From AP-15 sp963738185 (lineage in GTDB: Bacteria; Pseudomonadota; Alphaproteobacteria; ATCC43930; CGMCC-115725), in NCBI GenBank assembly GCA_963738185.1, contig CAVTVA010000001.1:1-64000 (forward strand): 64,000 nucleotides of DNA, written 5' to 3'. Below are positions 8,563 to 17,372 of this stretch, piece after piece (positions within the stretch are counted from its first letter, which is position 1; every line of letters starts with the position of its first letter). Below the pieces are notes generated by a model. The model saw nothing but the letters and a program-made list of their open reading frames with translations. It ran no database searches and was not told the DNA's origin. Both the position numbers and the translations under genes were made by a program.

Positions 8563-9813
8563 ATGGCGGTGAGGATCGGCGGCGCGGTGCGGCGGGTCGG
8601 CCGCGCCTTTGTGGCAGCGGCCGGGCTTTTGGCGCTGACGATCGGCAGTGCCGAGGCAGCCGGGCCGGCGGGGCTCCACAGCGGGGCGACGGCGTGGGTT
8701 TTGACCGCCTCGGCGCTGGTCCTGTTCATGAGCTTGCCGGGCCTCGCCTTGTTCTATGGCGGGCTAGTGCGGGCGCGCAACCTCCTCTCGGTGCTGATGC
8801 ACTGTTTTGTGATCGGCTGCGTCGTCTCGCTGATTTGGCTGGCGTTTGGCTACAGCCTGGTGTTCGCGCACGGCAACCCGCTGATCGGGTCGCTGCACGC
8901 CGCGTTTCTCGCCCATGCGCGCGAGCACCTGTTGCCGAACGGATTGCCGGAAGGTGCGGTTGCGCTGTTCCAGATGACCTTTGCGATCATCACTCCGGCG
9001 CTGATCATCGGCGCCTTCGCCGAACGCGTCCGTTTCGGCTTTGTCATACTGTTTTCGGCGCTATGGCTGGTCCTGGTTTATCTGCCGGTGGCGCACTGGG
9101 TATGGGGCGGCGGCTGGCTCGCCGCCTACGGAACCATCGATTTTGCGGGCGGCATTGTCGTGCATACGACAGCCGGCGTCTCGGCGCTGGTGGCGGCAAT
9201 CCTGGTGGGCGCGCGCGACGGGTTCCCGCACCGGCTGGCGCCGCCGCACAGCCCGGGCATGACAATGGCCGGCGCCGGGATGCTGTGGGTCGGCTGGTTC
9301 GGCTTTAACGGCGGCAGCGCGCTCGCGGCCGACGGCTTGGCGGCCTCGGCGATCCTTGCCACGCATTTTGCTGCCGCCGCGGCTGGGCTCTCATGGATCG
9401 CGATCGAGCGGCTGCGCCTTGGCAAGCCGACCTCGGTCGGCATCGTCACCGGTTGTGTCGCAGGTTTGGCGACGATCACCCCCGCTTCGGGCTATGTCGG
9501 CCCGCTCGGCGCCGCAGCGATCGGGGCGGCGGGTGGCGCCTTGTGCTTTTTCGCCACTTCCTTTGTCAAAAACCGGCTCGCGATCGACGATTCGCTCGAT
9601 GTCTTTGCCGTTCATGGCATCGGCGGCATGCTCGGCTCTCTGCTGGTCGCGGCCTTCGCGCTGCCGGTGCTCGGCGGCAGCGGCTACGGGCACGAGATGA
9701 GCCCGGCCGGGCAACTCGGCGCGCAGGCGCTCGGCGTCGCCGCGGCGGCGATCTGGTCGGCGTTGTGCACCTTCGCGATCGTCAAATTCCTAGCGCGCGA
9801 CGACCGGCATTAG
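8563..9813 (+). CDS. amtB: Ammonium transporter (Amt/MEP/Rh family)
   Basis: A 416-residue channel that conducts ammonia across the inner membrane. The N-terminal signal-like segment (AFVAAAGLLALTIGSAEA) is typical of Amt precursors and about eleven hydrophobic helices follow. The twin pore histidines are in DFAGGIVVHTTAG and DVFAVHGIGGMLGS, and the family signature FYGGLVRARN is present. The ATG at 8563 follows a G-rich stretch; an in-frame ATG at 8524 is possible. The usual PII partner gene glnK is not adjacent. It sits directly beside the insertion-sequence graveyard. Confidence 0.93.
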   Translation: MAVRIGGAVRRVGRAFVAAAGLLALTIGSAEAAGPAGLHSGATAWVLTASALVLFMSLPGLALFYGGLVRARNLLSVLMHCFVIGCVVSLIWLAFGYSLVFAHGNPLIGSLHAAFLAHAREHLLPNGLPEGAVALFQMTFAIITPALIIGAFAERVRFGFVILFSALWLVLVYLPVAHWVWGGGWLAAYGTIDFAGGIVVHTTAGVSALVAAILVGARDGFPHRLAPPHSPGMTMAGAGMLWVGWFGFNGGSALAADGLAASAILATHFAAAAAGLSWIAIERLRLGKPTSVGIVTGCVAGLATITPASGYVGPLGAAAIGAAGGALCFFATSFVKNRLAIDDSLDVFAVHGIGGMLGSLLVAAFALPVLGGSGYGHEMSPAGQLGAQALGVAAAAIWSALCTFAIVKFLARDDRH

Positions 9814-9900
9814 GGTCAGCGTCGAGGAGCAGCGCGAGGGCCTTGACCTCGTCACCCATGGCGAGCGCGCGTACGATCTGGTCTGAGCGCCGAGGCCGTT

Positions 9901-9928
9901 CCCCTCTCCGCGCGGGCGCCGAGAGGGG
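9901..9928. terminator. Hairpin between convergent genes
   Basis: CCCCTCTC at 9901-9908 pairs with GAGAGGGG at 9921-9928 around a 12-base GC-rich loop. It lies between the stops of amtB (+) and the amidohydrolase gene (-), so it could stop transcription from either side. There is no T-run, so a classical intrinsic terminator is not proven. Confidence 0.45.
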
Positions 9929-9942
9929 TCCCGGGAACAGCG

Positions 9943-11154
9943 TTAGGCGTGGCCAGCGGCGATGTTGTCGCGGCGCTTGGCGGCGGCGTCGGCGTGGGCG
10001 AAATCATGCTTGTCGAAGCCGTAGAGGCGGGCCCCGCCCGACAGGATCTTGCCGCCAATGTCGGGGGTGATGCTGGGGTTGCGCAGCACCCGGCTCGACA
10101 CCTCGGGAAAGCTCGAGTCAAAATGCGGGAAGTCGCTCGACACGCAGATGTTGTCGGCGCCGCCCAATAATTCGACGACCGAGCCGACCTCGCGCTCGCC
10201 GCTCTCGATGGCCGAGAAGCAGTTGCGCTGCCAATATTCCTGCGGGGAGAGCTTCAGGTAGGGTGCGTCGGCCTGATGGTGCTGGCGCAAATCCCATTCG
10301 ATGCGGCCGAGGAGGCCCGGGACCCACCAGCTCTGGGCTTCGAGAAACGCCACCTTGAGGCGCGGGTAGCTTTCGAGAATGCCGCCCAGCATCAGCGCGA
10401 TCAGCGCCAATTGCATCTCGGTCGAGTGGCTGGCGACATGGCGCATAAAGCGGTTCTCGCCATAGCGCGGCTCGATCGTCGAATAGTACGAGCCGGTGCC
10501 CTCGTGAAAGCACAGCGGCACCTGGAGGTCCTGCAGCATGCCGTAGAGCGGGTCCCAATAGGTCGAGTGCCAATAGCGGCCGTTGACGTAATTGGGTCGG
10601 ACAAAGGCGCCGACCGCCCCATATTCCTTGACGCAGCGGTGCAGCTCGCGGCAGGCGAGGTTGACGTCGTGCACCGGCAGCATCGCCGCCATCTTGAGCT
10701 GGTCGGGGCTGTGCTGCACAAAATCGTGCAGCCAGTCGTTGTACGCGCGGCAGATCGCGTTGGAAAATTGCGGGTCCATTCCGTCGCGCGCCAGAAACGA
10801 CAGGCCGGCGGTAGGGAACAGGACGGCGATGTCGATCCCCTCCATCTCCATGCCGATTACCTGCGCCTCGGCATCGTAGCCGCGCTCGACCGCGAACATC
10901 ACGTTCTTGTTGCCGCGAGCGCCGACCAGCGGGCCGCGGATGCGGTTGTATTGCGAGACGTTGCCGTCATTGCTGGTCGGCGTCCCATCGAAGAACCATA
11001 AGGGCCGCCGCCGCATCCCGGTGCTGCCGCCATCGACCGGCTGCATCGCCGAGGTGATCCGCGGCCGGAACGCCGGGTCGAGATATTTGTCGAACAGGTC
11101 GGTCGGCTCCATGATGTGCATGTCGCAATCGACGAAGCGATAGCCCTCTTTCAT
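9943..11154 (-). CDS. Amidohydrolase-family (ACMSD-like) protein
   Basis: A 403-residue metal-dependent hydrolase or decarboxylase of the amidohydrolase_2 group, related to aminocarboxymuconate-semialdehyde decarboxylase. The start FVDCDMHIMEPTDLFDKYLD carries the D-x-H-x-x-E metal motif. CFHEGTGS, a second His-rich region (HVASHSTEMQLALIALMLGG) and SSDFPHFDSSFPE with the catalytic Asp follow in family order. Substrates of this subgroup include aromatic and carboxylated ring-cleavage products; the exact one is unknown. The ATG is preceded by GGAGG at good spacing across an A-run. It is convergent with amtB and stands alone. Confidence 0.82.
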   Translation of the reverse strand: MKEGYRFVDCDMHIMEPTDLFDKYLDPAFRPRITSAMQPVDGGSTGMRRRPLWFFDGTPTSNDGNVSQYNRIRGPLVGARGNKNVMFAVERGYDAEAQVIGMEMEGIDIAVLFPTAGLSFLARDGMDPQFSNAICRAYNDWLHDFVQHSPDQLKMAAMLPVHDVNLACRELHRCVKEYGAVGAFVRPNYVNGRYWHSTYWDPLYGMLQDLQVPLCFHEGTGSYYSTIEPRYGENRFMRHVASHSTEMQLALIALMLGGILESYPRLKVAFLEAQSWWVPGLLGRIEWDLRQHHQADAPYLKLSPQEYWQRNCFSAIESGEREVGSVVELLGGADNICVSSDFPHFDSSFPEVSSRVLRNPSITPDIGGKILSGGARLYGFDKHDFAHADAAAKRRDNIAAGHA

Positions 11155-11246
11155 TTTTTTTCCTCCATCCCGGCACTGCCGAACGGATTTTGCCCGAAGA
11201 CAGCGCGTTCGGGCAACCGCGCAGCGCCCGCCCGGGCGCTGCCAAG

Positions 11247-11876
11247 CTAGACGCGAACGATGCCTGTCATGATCGCCAGATAGTGACAGGCGGCGCCGGC
11301 CAGCACAAAAGCGTGCCAGATCGCGAGGCGATAGGGCAACCGGCGCCACAACAAGAACCAAACCCCGACCGAGTAAAAGGCGCCGCCAAGCGCGATCAGC
11401 ACCACCGTCGCATGCGAGACCGAGGGGCCGAGCGCCACCAGGCCGGCCCAGCCGAGCAGCAGGTACGCAACGATCGATCGCCTGATGCCGTTGATCGGAA
11501 AACACAGCTTGACAACGATCCCGATGGACGCGACGGCCCACAGCGCCGCCGCCACGGCGATCCCGCGGATGCCGCCCTGCGCAAGCGCGAACGGCGTCGC
11601 GGTCCCGGCGATCATCGCGAAAATCGCCGCGTGGTCGAACCGGCGAAAGAGTTGCCGCCGCCGCGCGTCGAGGGCCCCGCGGTACAGGAGCGAGCAGCCG
11701 AGCATCGCCAGCAGCCCGACGATGTAGATGGCGACCCCAATGACGATGCGGGGCTGACCCTGCGGAAGCGCCGCCGAGATCAGCACGACCGCGGCAACCA
11801 GCCCGAGGCCGAGGCCGCCGCCGAGAACGCCAAGATCGGCGAGGCGCTCGGCTCTGCGCTGTTGCGGAAAGGCCAT
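11247..11876 (-). CDS. Hemolysin III family membrane protein (TrhA/YqfA)
   Basis: A 209-residue PAQR/hemolysin III integral membrane protein with about seven hydrophobic segments. The family region FRRFDHAAIFAMIAGTATPF contains the conserved Asp-His pair, and the C-terminal WHAFVLAGAACHYLAIMTGI carries the H-x-F..H motif. Relatives affect membrane homeostasis; haemolysis is not their normal job. I chose the ATG at 11876 because MAFPQQRRAERLADLGV matches the usual short head; an ATG at 11927 would add 17 residues. It is divergent from the phosphoribosyltransferase gene. Confidence 0.83.
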   Translation of the reverse strand: MAFPQQRRAERLADLGVLGGGLGLGLVAAVVLISAALPQGQPRIVIGVAIYIVGLLAMLGCSLLYRGALDARRRQLFRRFDHAAIFAMIAGTATPFALAQGGIRGIAVAAALWAVASIGIVVKLCFPINGIRRSIVAYLLLGWAGLVALGPSVSHATVVLIALGGAFYSVGVWFLLWRRLPYRLAIWHAFVLAGAACHYLAIMTGIVRV

Positions 11877-11965
11877 CGCCGGCTGGCTCACCGGCACAAT
11901 CCTGGCAAGGATGGAGCCCCACCCCATATCTGGCGCATCAGCTGATGGAAGGGAGGCGCCGAGCC

Positions 11966-12637
11966 ATGTTCGCCGATCGCAGCGCGGCCGGGCGCGAGCT
12001 GTCCCGGCGATTGCAGCATTTGCGGGCGGAGCGGCCCGCCGTGCTCGCCTTGCCGCGCGGCGGCGTGCCGGTCGGCTTCGAGATCGCCGAGGCGCTCGAC
12101 GCACCGCTCGAAATTGTGCTGGTGCGCAAGATCGGCGCGCCCGGCCAACCCGAGCTGGCGCTGGGGGCGGTGGTAGATGGCGAGGCCGCGCAGGTGCTGA
12201 TCGACGACGACCTCGCCGCAGCGCTGGCCGTTGACGCGGCTTACATCGAGAGCGAGACGCGGCGGCAGCTCGCCGAGATCGAGCGCCGACGCGAGGCTTA
12301 CCTCGGCCAGCGGCCGCCGGCGCCGATCGCCGGCAGGACCGTGATCGTCGTCGATGATGGGATTGCCACCGGCAGCACGGTTCGGGTGGCATTGCGCGCG
12401 GTCAGACGCGCCGGCGCCAGCAGGGTCGTCCTCGCCGTCCCGGTGGCGCCGCGAGAGGCGCTCGACCTGCTGAGGCCGGAGGTCAACGAGATCGTCTGCC
12501 TCGCTACGCCCAGCCCGTTCCTCGCCGTCGGCGCTCATTACCTGCAATTTGCTCAGCTCGCCGACGAGGATGTCGTATCTCTGCTGCAAAGCCGACACCA
12601 AAACATGACGCGTCTGCCCGAAGGCTCGGGCCTATGA
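11966..12637 (+). CDS. Phosphoribosyltransferase-domain protein
   Basis: A 223-residue type I phosphoribosyltransferase-fold protein. Its PRPP loop is VIVVDDGIATGSTVRVAL, with the usual hydrophobics-D-D-G-x-x-T-G-S-T. The N-terminal ALPRGGVPVGFEIAEALDAP and VRKIGAPGQPELALGAV match a widespread stand-alone family often found beside stress or dienelactone hydrolase genes; its substrate base is not established. GGAAGGGAGG precedes the ATG at 11966, favouring it over the ATG at 11945. It is convergent with the small secreted-protein gene that follows, with almost no gap. Confidence 0.85.
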   Translation: MFADRSAAGRELSRRLQHLRAERPAVLALPRGGVPVGFEIAEALDAPLEIVLVRKIGAPGQPELALGAVVDGEAAQVLIDDDLAAALAVDAAYIESETRRQLAEIERRREAYLGQRPPAPIAGRTVIVVDDGIATGSTVRVALRAVRRAGASRVVLAVPVAPREALDLLRPEVNEIVCLATPSPFLAVGAHYLQFAQLADEDVVSLLQSRHQNMTRLPEGSGL

Positions 12638-12640
12638 GCG

Positions 12641-12961
12641 TCAGTGCGTGTCGGTCTCAGGCTCCAGCGACCAATAATAGCCCACGGTCGGGGCACGGGC
12701 CATGGTGCTGACCCCGACGGTCGGACCCGTATAGGTAGTGATCGGCGGCGCCTCGAGCGTCCGGGTCACCGGCGTTGCGGGAGCCCGCTCGTCGCTGACG
12801 ATCTGTTTTGAAATGGCGGGCACCGAGCTGAAGTTGAGCGCCACCGGGGCTGTAGAGCAGTGGCGGTCCAGCCTCGGACCGCAAGCTGCCGCTGGGGCCG
12901 AGCCTGCTGCCGAGGCAGCCGCGATCGCGAGGGTTATGGCGGCTAGGACCCAGCGCCTCAT
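12641..12961 (-). CDS. Small secreted hypothetical protein
   Basis: A 106-residue protein starting MRRWVLAAITLAIAAASAAG, a clear Sec signal peptide probably cleaved after APAAA. The mature part has two Cys (ACGPRLDRHC), is Pro/Thr-rich and ends in VGYYWSLEPETDTH. I do not recognise a family. It is divergent from a 49-residue putative secreted peptide 85 bases away, so the two may share a regulatory region. Confidence 0.55.
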   Translation of the reverse strand: MRRWVLAAITLAIAAASAAGSAPAAACGPRLDRHCSTAPVALNFSSVPAISKQIVSDERAPATPVTRTLEAPPITTYTGPTVGVSTMARAPTVGYYWSLEPETDTH

Positions 12962-13046
12962 TTGGCAGCCCCGCAGACGATTTCCCCGCTTGCAATCTTG
13001 CCCAGTTGTTAACGTCGCGTCCAGCCTTTGATTCGCACGGAGCATT

Positions 13047-13196
13047 ATGCGCATTTTTCTGCTGCTCGCTGCTGTCGTCGTGCTGTTGGGTACAGTTGGC
13101 AGCTGCTCGATTAGAGATTGCGCCTATTATGGCGGGGCGGACGCGAACGTGCGCTGCGTGGTTACCGGCCCGAGCCCGACTGGCGGCGGCTACTGA
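13047..13196 (+). CDS. 49-residue secreted peptide or small lipoprotein
   Basis: A short frame with ATG at 13047 preceded by CGGAG. The peptide starts MRIFLLLAAVVVLLGTVGSC, a hydrophobic signal ending in a lipobox-like G-S-C, followed by a short mature part with two more Cys (RDCAYYGGAD, VRCVVTG) and a glycine tail. The start, the signal and the ribosome site support a real gene. The lipoprotein reading is an inference: the lipobox lacks the usual Leu at -3. It precedes the threonine aldolase gene by 50 bases. Confidence 0.5.
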   Translation: MRIFLLLAAVVVLLGTVGSCSIRDCAYYGGADANVRCVVTGPSPTGGGY

Positions 13197-13246
13197 ATTT
13201 TGGATGGCGGGGACAGGAAGCACCCGGCCGAATTGGAGGTGCTTGG

Positions 13247-14284
13247 ATGGAACGCATCGACCTGCGCTCGGATACGGTGACCCTGCCTTCGGCGGGGATG
13301 CGCCAGGCGATGGCCGCCGCCCCGGTCGGCGACGACCAATACGGCGAAGACCCGTCGGTCAACCGGCTGCAGGAGCGGATCGCCGAACTGTTGGGGAAAG
13401 AAGCGGCGCTGTTTGTGCCGAGCGGGACGATGGCCAACCAGATCGGCCTAAAGATCTTGACGCAGCCCGGCGACGAGGTCGTGCTCGGCCAGGAGGCGCA
13501 CATCGTCTGGCATGAATTGGGGGCCGGCGCCGCCAATTCCGGGGTGCAGTTCGCTCCGGTCGGCCGAGGCGGCCTGTTCACCGCCGCCGATTTGCGCGCG
13601 GCCTACAAGCCGCCCGGGCATGTCGTCTTTCCACCGACCACCTTGGTCGCGGTCGAGAACACCCACAATCGCGGCGGCGGGGTGGTGTTCCCGCAGCCCG
13701 AGATTGCCGCGATCTGCGCCGCGGCGGGCGAGCTCGGCCTGAACAGCTATCTCGACGGCGCGCGGCTCTTTAACGCCGCGGCGGCGTCCGAGTGCCGCCT
13801 CGCCGAATTGGCCGCACCCTTCGATGTCGTCTCGGTCGCGCTGTCGAAGGGGCTGGGCTGCCCGGTCGGCAGCGTCCTTGCCGCAAGCCGCGCCGCGATC
13901 GCCCGCGCCCATCGCGCGCGCCGCATGTTCGGCGGTGCGATGCGCCAGGCCGGCATCCTCGCCGCCGCCGGGCTGTGGGCGCTCGACCACAATCTCGACC
14001 GGCTGGCCGAGGACCACGCCAACGCGCGGCTCTTGGCCGAGCGGCTGGCCGGGCTGCGCGGCGTCGCGCTCGACCTTGCCACGGTGCAGAGCAACATCGT
14101 GATCTTTCGCATGGCCGAGGGCGCCCCGGACGCAGCGGCGATCGTCGCCCGCGCCCAAGAGAAGGGGGTGCTGGTCTCGGCGTTTGCCGCGCGCACGGTG
14201 CGCGCCGTCACCCATCTCGACGTCAGCCGCGAAGAATGCCGCCGCGCCGCCGACCTGCTCGCCGGCGTCATCGAGCCGGGCTGA
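13247..14284 (+). CDS. ltaE: Low-specificity L-threonine aldolase
   Basis: A 345-residue PLP enzyme that cleaves L-threonine or allo-threonine to glycine and acetaldehyde. The N-terminus IDLRSDTVTLPSAGMRQAM is diagnostic. The Schiff-base lysine is in VVSVALSKGLGCPVGS, and YLDGARLFNAA is the conserved D-G-A-R segment. GGAGG sits eight bases before the ATG. The length is normal. It faces the AlkA-like gene convergently. Confidence 0.95.
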   Translation: MERIDLRSDTVTLPSAGMRQAMAAAPVGDDQYGEDPSVNRLQERIAELLGKEAALFVPSGTMANQIGLKILTQPGDEVVLGQEAHIVWHELGAGAANSGVQFAPVGRGGLFTAADLRAAYKPPGHVVFPPTTLVAVENTHNRGGGVVFPQPEIAAICAAAGELGLNSYLDGARLFNAAAASECRLAELAAPFDVVSVALSKGLGCPVGSVLAASRAAIARAHRARRMFGGAMRQAGILAAAGLWALDHNLDRLAEDHANARLLAERLAGLRGVALDLATVQSNIVIFRMAEGAPDAAAIVARAQEKGVLVSAFAARTVRAVTHLDVSREECRRAADLLAGVIEPG

Positions 14285-14303
14285 GCCGCGGCAGCCCGCC
14301 AGA

Positions 14304-15173
14304 TCAGCGCCCGGGCGGCGGTTCGAGCTTTTCGCGCAGCCGGGCCAGCCGGTAGCCGAGCGCCAGATATTCGCCCCAGGACGCCCGGCTGGCGGCAAAG
14401 GCAGCCGGGTCGCAGCCATGCCGCTCGCGCAGATAGGCGATCACCACGGTATCGACCGGAATGCGCGCGAAATCGTGCAGCAGCAGCCGGCAATGGGCCG
14501 CGGCATAGGGCCCGATCCCCTTGAGGCCGATCAGATAGTCGTGGCCGAGCCGCTCGGGCCGGCCTTCCCCCGCGGCGTCGATCACGCCGTCCTCGAGCAT
14601 GCGGTGCGTGGCGGAGATGATTGTCGCTGCGCGAAACCCGAGCTTGGCGCGCTCGCGCAGCCGCCCCTCGCCATAATCGAGCACCGCCTCAGGGCCCGGA
14701 AAGGCGCCGCCGCCCGGCTCGGCGACCAGCGCCGCAGCCATCCGGCAGGTCGATGACCAGGCGGTGTTGATGGTCAGCACGGTCTTGACGAAATCCTCAA
14801 AAAAGGTCGAGCAGCGCAGCAGCCGGCCGCCGCCCTGCTCGATCAGCGCCGCCCCATCTTCCGCGCCATCTGCGCCGAGCATGGCGACCGCTTCCGCCGG
14901 CTGCCAATCGACCGACAGCCAGCGCTGCACGCGGGCGCGGATTGCGGCGTCGTCGGCCGGCGTGAAGCCGTCTTGGCGAATGATCACGGCATCGAGGCTG
15001 CGTTGCCCAACCTCGACCATGCCGAGGCGGCCATGGATCCGCTCGGTCCGGCCGAGCAACCCGGTCTCCGGCTCCCAGCGCCACGGCGCCAGATGGGCCC
15101 AGCCGTGGCTGGCGACAGTCAGCGCCAGATCGATCGGCCATGGCAGCGGCAGCAGGATGTCGCCGTCGCTCAC
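14304..15173 (-). CDS. DNA-3-methyladenine glycosylase II-like (AlkA-like, HhH-GPD)
   Basis: A 289-residue base-excision repair glycosylase. The helix-hairpin-helix LIGLKGIGPYAAAHCRLLLH ends in the GPD region, with the catalytic Asp in FARIPVDTVV. The N-terminal part has a beta-rich AlkA_N-like region (PWPIDLALTVASHGW). Relatives remove alkylated purines. No Ada-type regulator is near. The start at 15173 is tentative, and the gene lies 45 bases after the metY stop in the same direction. Confidence 0.82.
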   Translation of the reverse strand: MSDGDILLPLPWPIDLALTVASHGWAHLAPWRWEPETGLLGRTERIHGRLGMVEVGQRSLDAVIIRQDGFTPADDAAIRARVQRWLSVDWQPAEAVAMLGADGAEDGAALIEQGGGRLLRCSTFFEDFVKTVLTINTAWSSTCRMAAALVAEPGGGAFPGPEAVLDYGEGRLRERAKLGFRAATIISATHRMLEDGVIDAAGEGRPERLGHDYLIGLKGIGPYAAAHCRLLLHDFARIPVDTVVIAYLRERHGCDPAAFAASRASWGEYLALGYRLARLREKLEPPPGR

Positions 15174-15218
15174 CCCCGACCCATCGCTGTCCCTGATCCC
15201 GCCGTCGGCCAGCGCCGG

Positions 15219-16514
15219 TCAGGCGGCGTCGAGCGCCTGGCCGAGATCGGCAAGGATGTCGTCCGGATGCTCGATCCCGATCGACAGTCGCACATAGCTG
15301 TCGGTGACCCCGGTCTGCAGCTGCTCTTCCGCCGACAGCTGCGAATGCGTCGTCGAGGCCGGATGGATCGCCAGGCTGCGCGAATCGCCGATATTGGCGA
15401 CGTGGTAGAACATTTTGAGCGCGTCAATAAAGCGCCGCCCGGAGTCAAGGCCGCCCCTCAGCTCGAAGCCGAGCAGCCCGCCATAGCCGCCCGTCAAGTA
15501 TGCATCGGCGCGCCGCCGCGCTTCGCCCTGCATTTGGCTCGGATGGATCACCCGCGCGACCTTTGGGTGCTCGGCCAGGAATTTGGCGGCGGTCGCCGCG
15601 TTGGCGCAATGCGCGCGCATCCGCAATGGCAGGGTTTCGAGCCCCTGGATGTGCAGGAACGAGTTGAACGGGCTCGCCGCGGCGCCCAGGTCGCGCAACA
15701 GGGTGACCCGCATCTTCAGAATATAGGCGATCGGCCCCAACGGCTTGGCCGCCTGGGTCCAGACAGCACCATGATAGCTGGGGTCGGGCTGGTTCAACAG
15801 CGGGAAGCGGGCGGCGTGCTTTTCCCAGTCGAAATTGCCGCCATCGACAACGATGCCGCCGATCGAGCTGCCGTGGCCGCCGATGTATTTCGTGGTCGAG
15901 TGCATGACCACGGCCGCACCATGATCGAGCGGGCGGCACAGCACCGGTGCCGAGGTGTTGTCGACGATCAACGGCACGCCCAGCTCGCGCCCGATCTTGG
16001 CGACCTCGGCGAGCGGAAACACTTCGAGCTTCGGGTTGGGCAAGGTTTCGGCGTAGTAGCAACGGGTCCGGGCGTCGGTCGCGCGCCGGAAATTCTCCGG
16101 GTCAGCCGGATCGACAAAGCGAACCTCGATCCCCATCGTCTTCATCATGGTGTTGAGGAAGAGGTTCCAGGTCCCGCCGTAAAGGTCGGTCGAGCTGACG
16201 AAATTGTCGCCGGTTTGGCAGACGTTCTGCACCGCGAACAGCGACGCGGCCTGGCCCGAGGCCAGCGCCAGCGCCGCAACCCCGCCCTCGAGCGCCGCGA
16301 CCCGTTCCTCGAGCACCGCGTTCGTGGGGTTCATGATCCGCGTATAGATGTTGCCGAGCTCGGCCAGCCCGAACAGGTCGGCGGCATGCTTGGTGTCGCG
16401 GAACTGGTAGCTCGTGGTCTGGTAGATCGGCACGGCGACCGCGGTCGTCGTCGGATCGCTGCGATACCCGGCATGGAGCACGAGGGTTTCGGGATGCTGG
16501 CTGTTGGTCGGCAA
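15219..16514 (-). CDS. metY: O-acetylhomoserine / O-acetylserine sulfhydrylase
   Basis: A 431-residue Cys/Met-metabolism PLP enzyme that makes homocysteine from O-acetylhomoserine and sulfide. The PLP lysine is in VVMHSTTKYIGGHGSSIGG. IYQTTSYQF, the N-IYTRIMNPTN segment and VIHPSQMQ fit the family, and the length is normal. No in-frame ATG fits; a TTG at 16514 with GGAGAA seven bases upstream is the best start (the nearby ATGGAG is out of frame). Its leader contains a GC-rich hairpin (16539-16562). It diverges from the uracil-DNA glycosylase gene across about 160 bases. Confidence 0.93.
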   Translation of the reverse strand: MPTNSQHPETLVLHAGYRSDPTTTAVAVPIYQTTSYQFRDTKHAADLFGLAELGNIYTRIMNPTNAVLEERVAALEGGVAALALASGQAASLFAVQNVCQTGDNFVSSTDLYGGTWNLFLNTMMKTMGIEVRFVDPADPENFRRATDARTRCYYAETLPNPKLEVFPLAEVAKIGRELGVPLIVDNTSAPVLCRPLDHGAAVVMHSTTKYIGGHGSSIGGIVVDGGNFDWEKHAARFPLLNQPDPSYHGAVWTQAAKPLGPIAYILKMRVTLLRDLGAAASPFNSFLHIQGLETLPLRMRAHCANAATAAKFLAEHPKVARVIHPSQMQGEARRRADAYLTGGYGGLLGFELRGGLDSGRRFIDALKMFYHVANIGDSRSLAIHPASTTHSQLSAEEQLQTGVTDSYVRLSIGIEHPDDILADLGQALDAA

Positions 16515-16538
16515 TGTCGTTCTCCATCGGGAGGGCGG

Positions 16539-16562
16539 CGGCCGGGCACTGTGCCACGGCCG
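16539..16562 (-). promoter_or_regulatory. Hairpin in the metY leader
   Basis: CGGCC at 16539-16543 pairs with GGCCG at 16558-16562, extended inward by GGC/GCC, forming a compact hairpin 25-48 bases before the TTG start. It could affect metY translation or mRNA stability. I could not match the leader to a SAM riboswitch consensus. Confidence 0.3.
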
Positions 16563-16674
16563 GGCCGGTGGGTTAAGCAGCTTTCGCGGGCGGGCGGCGA
16601 TTCGCGCCTGGATACGGATGCAATCGCGACGCGACGGCGTTGTCCTGCCATGCCGTCGTCTCGTGACACGCCCG

Positions 16675-17310
16675 ATGCCGACGCCGCCTGAAGCCGGCGG
16701 CGCGCGCGACCTGATCCCGCCTGGGGCGACGGTCGCCGAATTGCGCGCCGCCGCGGCCAAATGCACCGCCTGCCCGCTTTATCGGGATGCGACCCAAACC
16801 GTGTTCGGCGAGGGTGAGCGGGAGGCGCGCATCATGCTGGTCGGCGAGCAGCCGGGCGACGCCGAGGACCTCGCCGGCCGGCCCTTTGTCGGGCCGGCGG
16901 GAAAGCTGCTCGACCGCTGCCTGGCCGAAGCAGGGATCGACCGCCGGCGGGTTTGGGTGACCAACGCCGTCAAGCATTTCAAATGGGTCCCGCGCGGCAC
17001 AAGGCGCATTCACAGCAAGCCTGGCTCGATGGAAATCGCCGCATGCTTTCCCTGGCTCGAAGCCGAAATCCGCGCCGTCGGGCCGCACATCGTCGTGGCG
17101 CTGGGCGCGACCGCGGCACAGGCTCTGTTTGGCAGGGCGTTTCGCGTGACCAGGGATCGCGGCCGGCTGATCCCATTCGCGGCGGCGCCCTACGCGCTCG
17201 CCACGGTCCATCCCTCGGCGCTGCTGCGCGCCCCGGACAAGGCCACCAGGGATCGCGAAATCCTGCGTTTCATAGAAGATTTGCGCAAAGTCGCGGCGGT
17301 CCCGACATAA
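16675..17310 (+). CDS. UdgX-type uracil-DNA glycosylase
   Basis: A 211-residue uracil-DNA glycosylase superfamily member. The first motif is VGEQPGDAEDLAGRPFVGPA. The loop WVPRGTRRIHSKPGS contains the R-x-IH-x-x-P insertion that defines UdgX, whose His attacks the abasic sugar and leaves the enzyme covalently bound to DNA. Cysteines in KCTACPLY, at the end of LLDRC and in IAACFPWL fit the 4Fe-4S site, and ATVHPSALLRA is the usual C-terminal motif. The ATG at 16675 is the nearest plausible start; open frame continues upstream. The UdgX assignment rests on the loop. Confidence 0.85.
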   Translation: MPTPPEAGGARDLIPPGATVAELRAAAAKCTACPLYRDATQTVFGEGEREARIMLVGEQPGDAEDLAGRPFVGPAGKLLDRCLAEAGIDRRRVWVTNAVKHFKWVPRGTRRIHSKPGSMEIAACFPWLEAEIRAVGPHIVVALGATAAQALFGRAFRVTRDRGRLIPFAAAPYALATVHPSALLRAPDKATRDREILRFIEDLRKVAAVPT

Positions 17311-17372
17311 TCGAGCGGACTGGTCCGCACGTCGGGGCGGACTTAGACGCCAGGCGGGGTCGGAGGAGGGTT

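Noticed and set aside
16515..16600. SAM riboswitch in front of metY
   Set aside because: The leader has a GC-rich hairpin but I could not align it to the SAM-II or SAM/SAH conserved cores.
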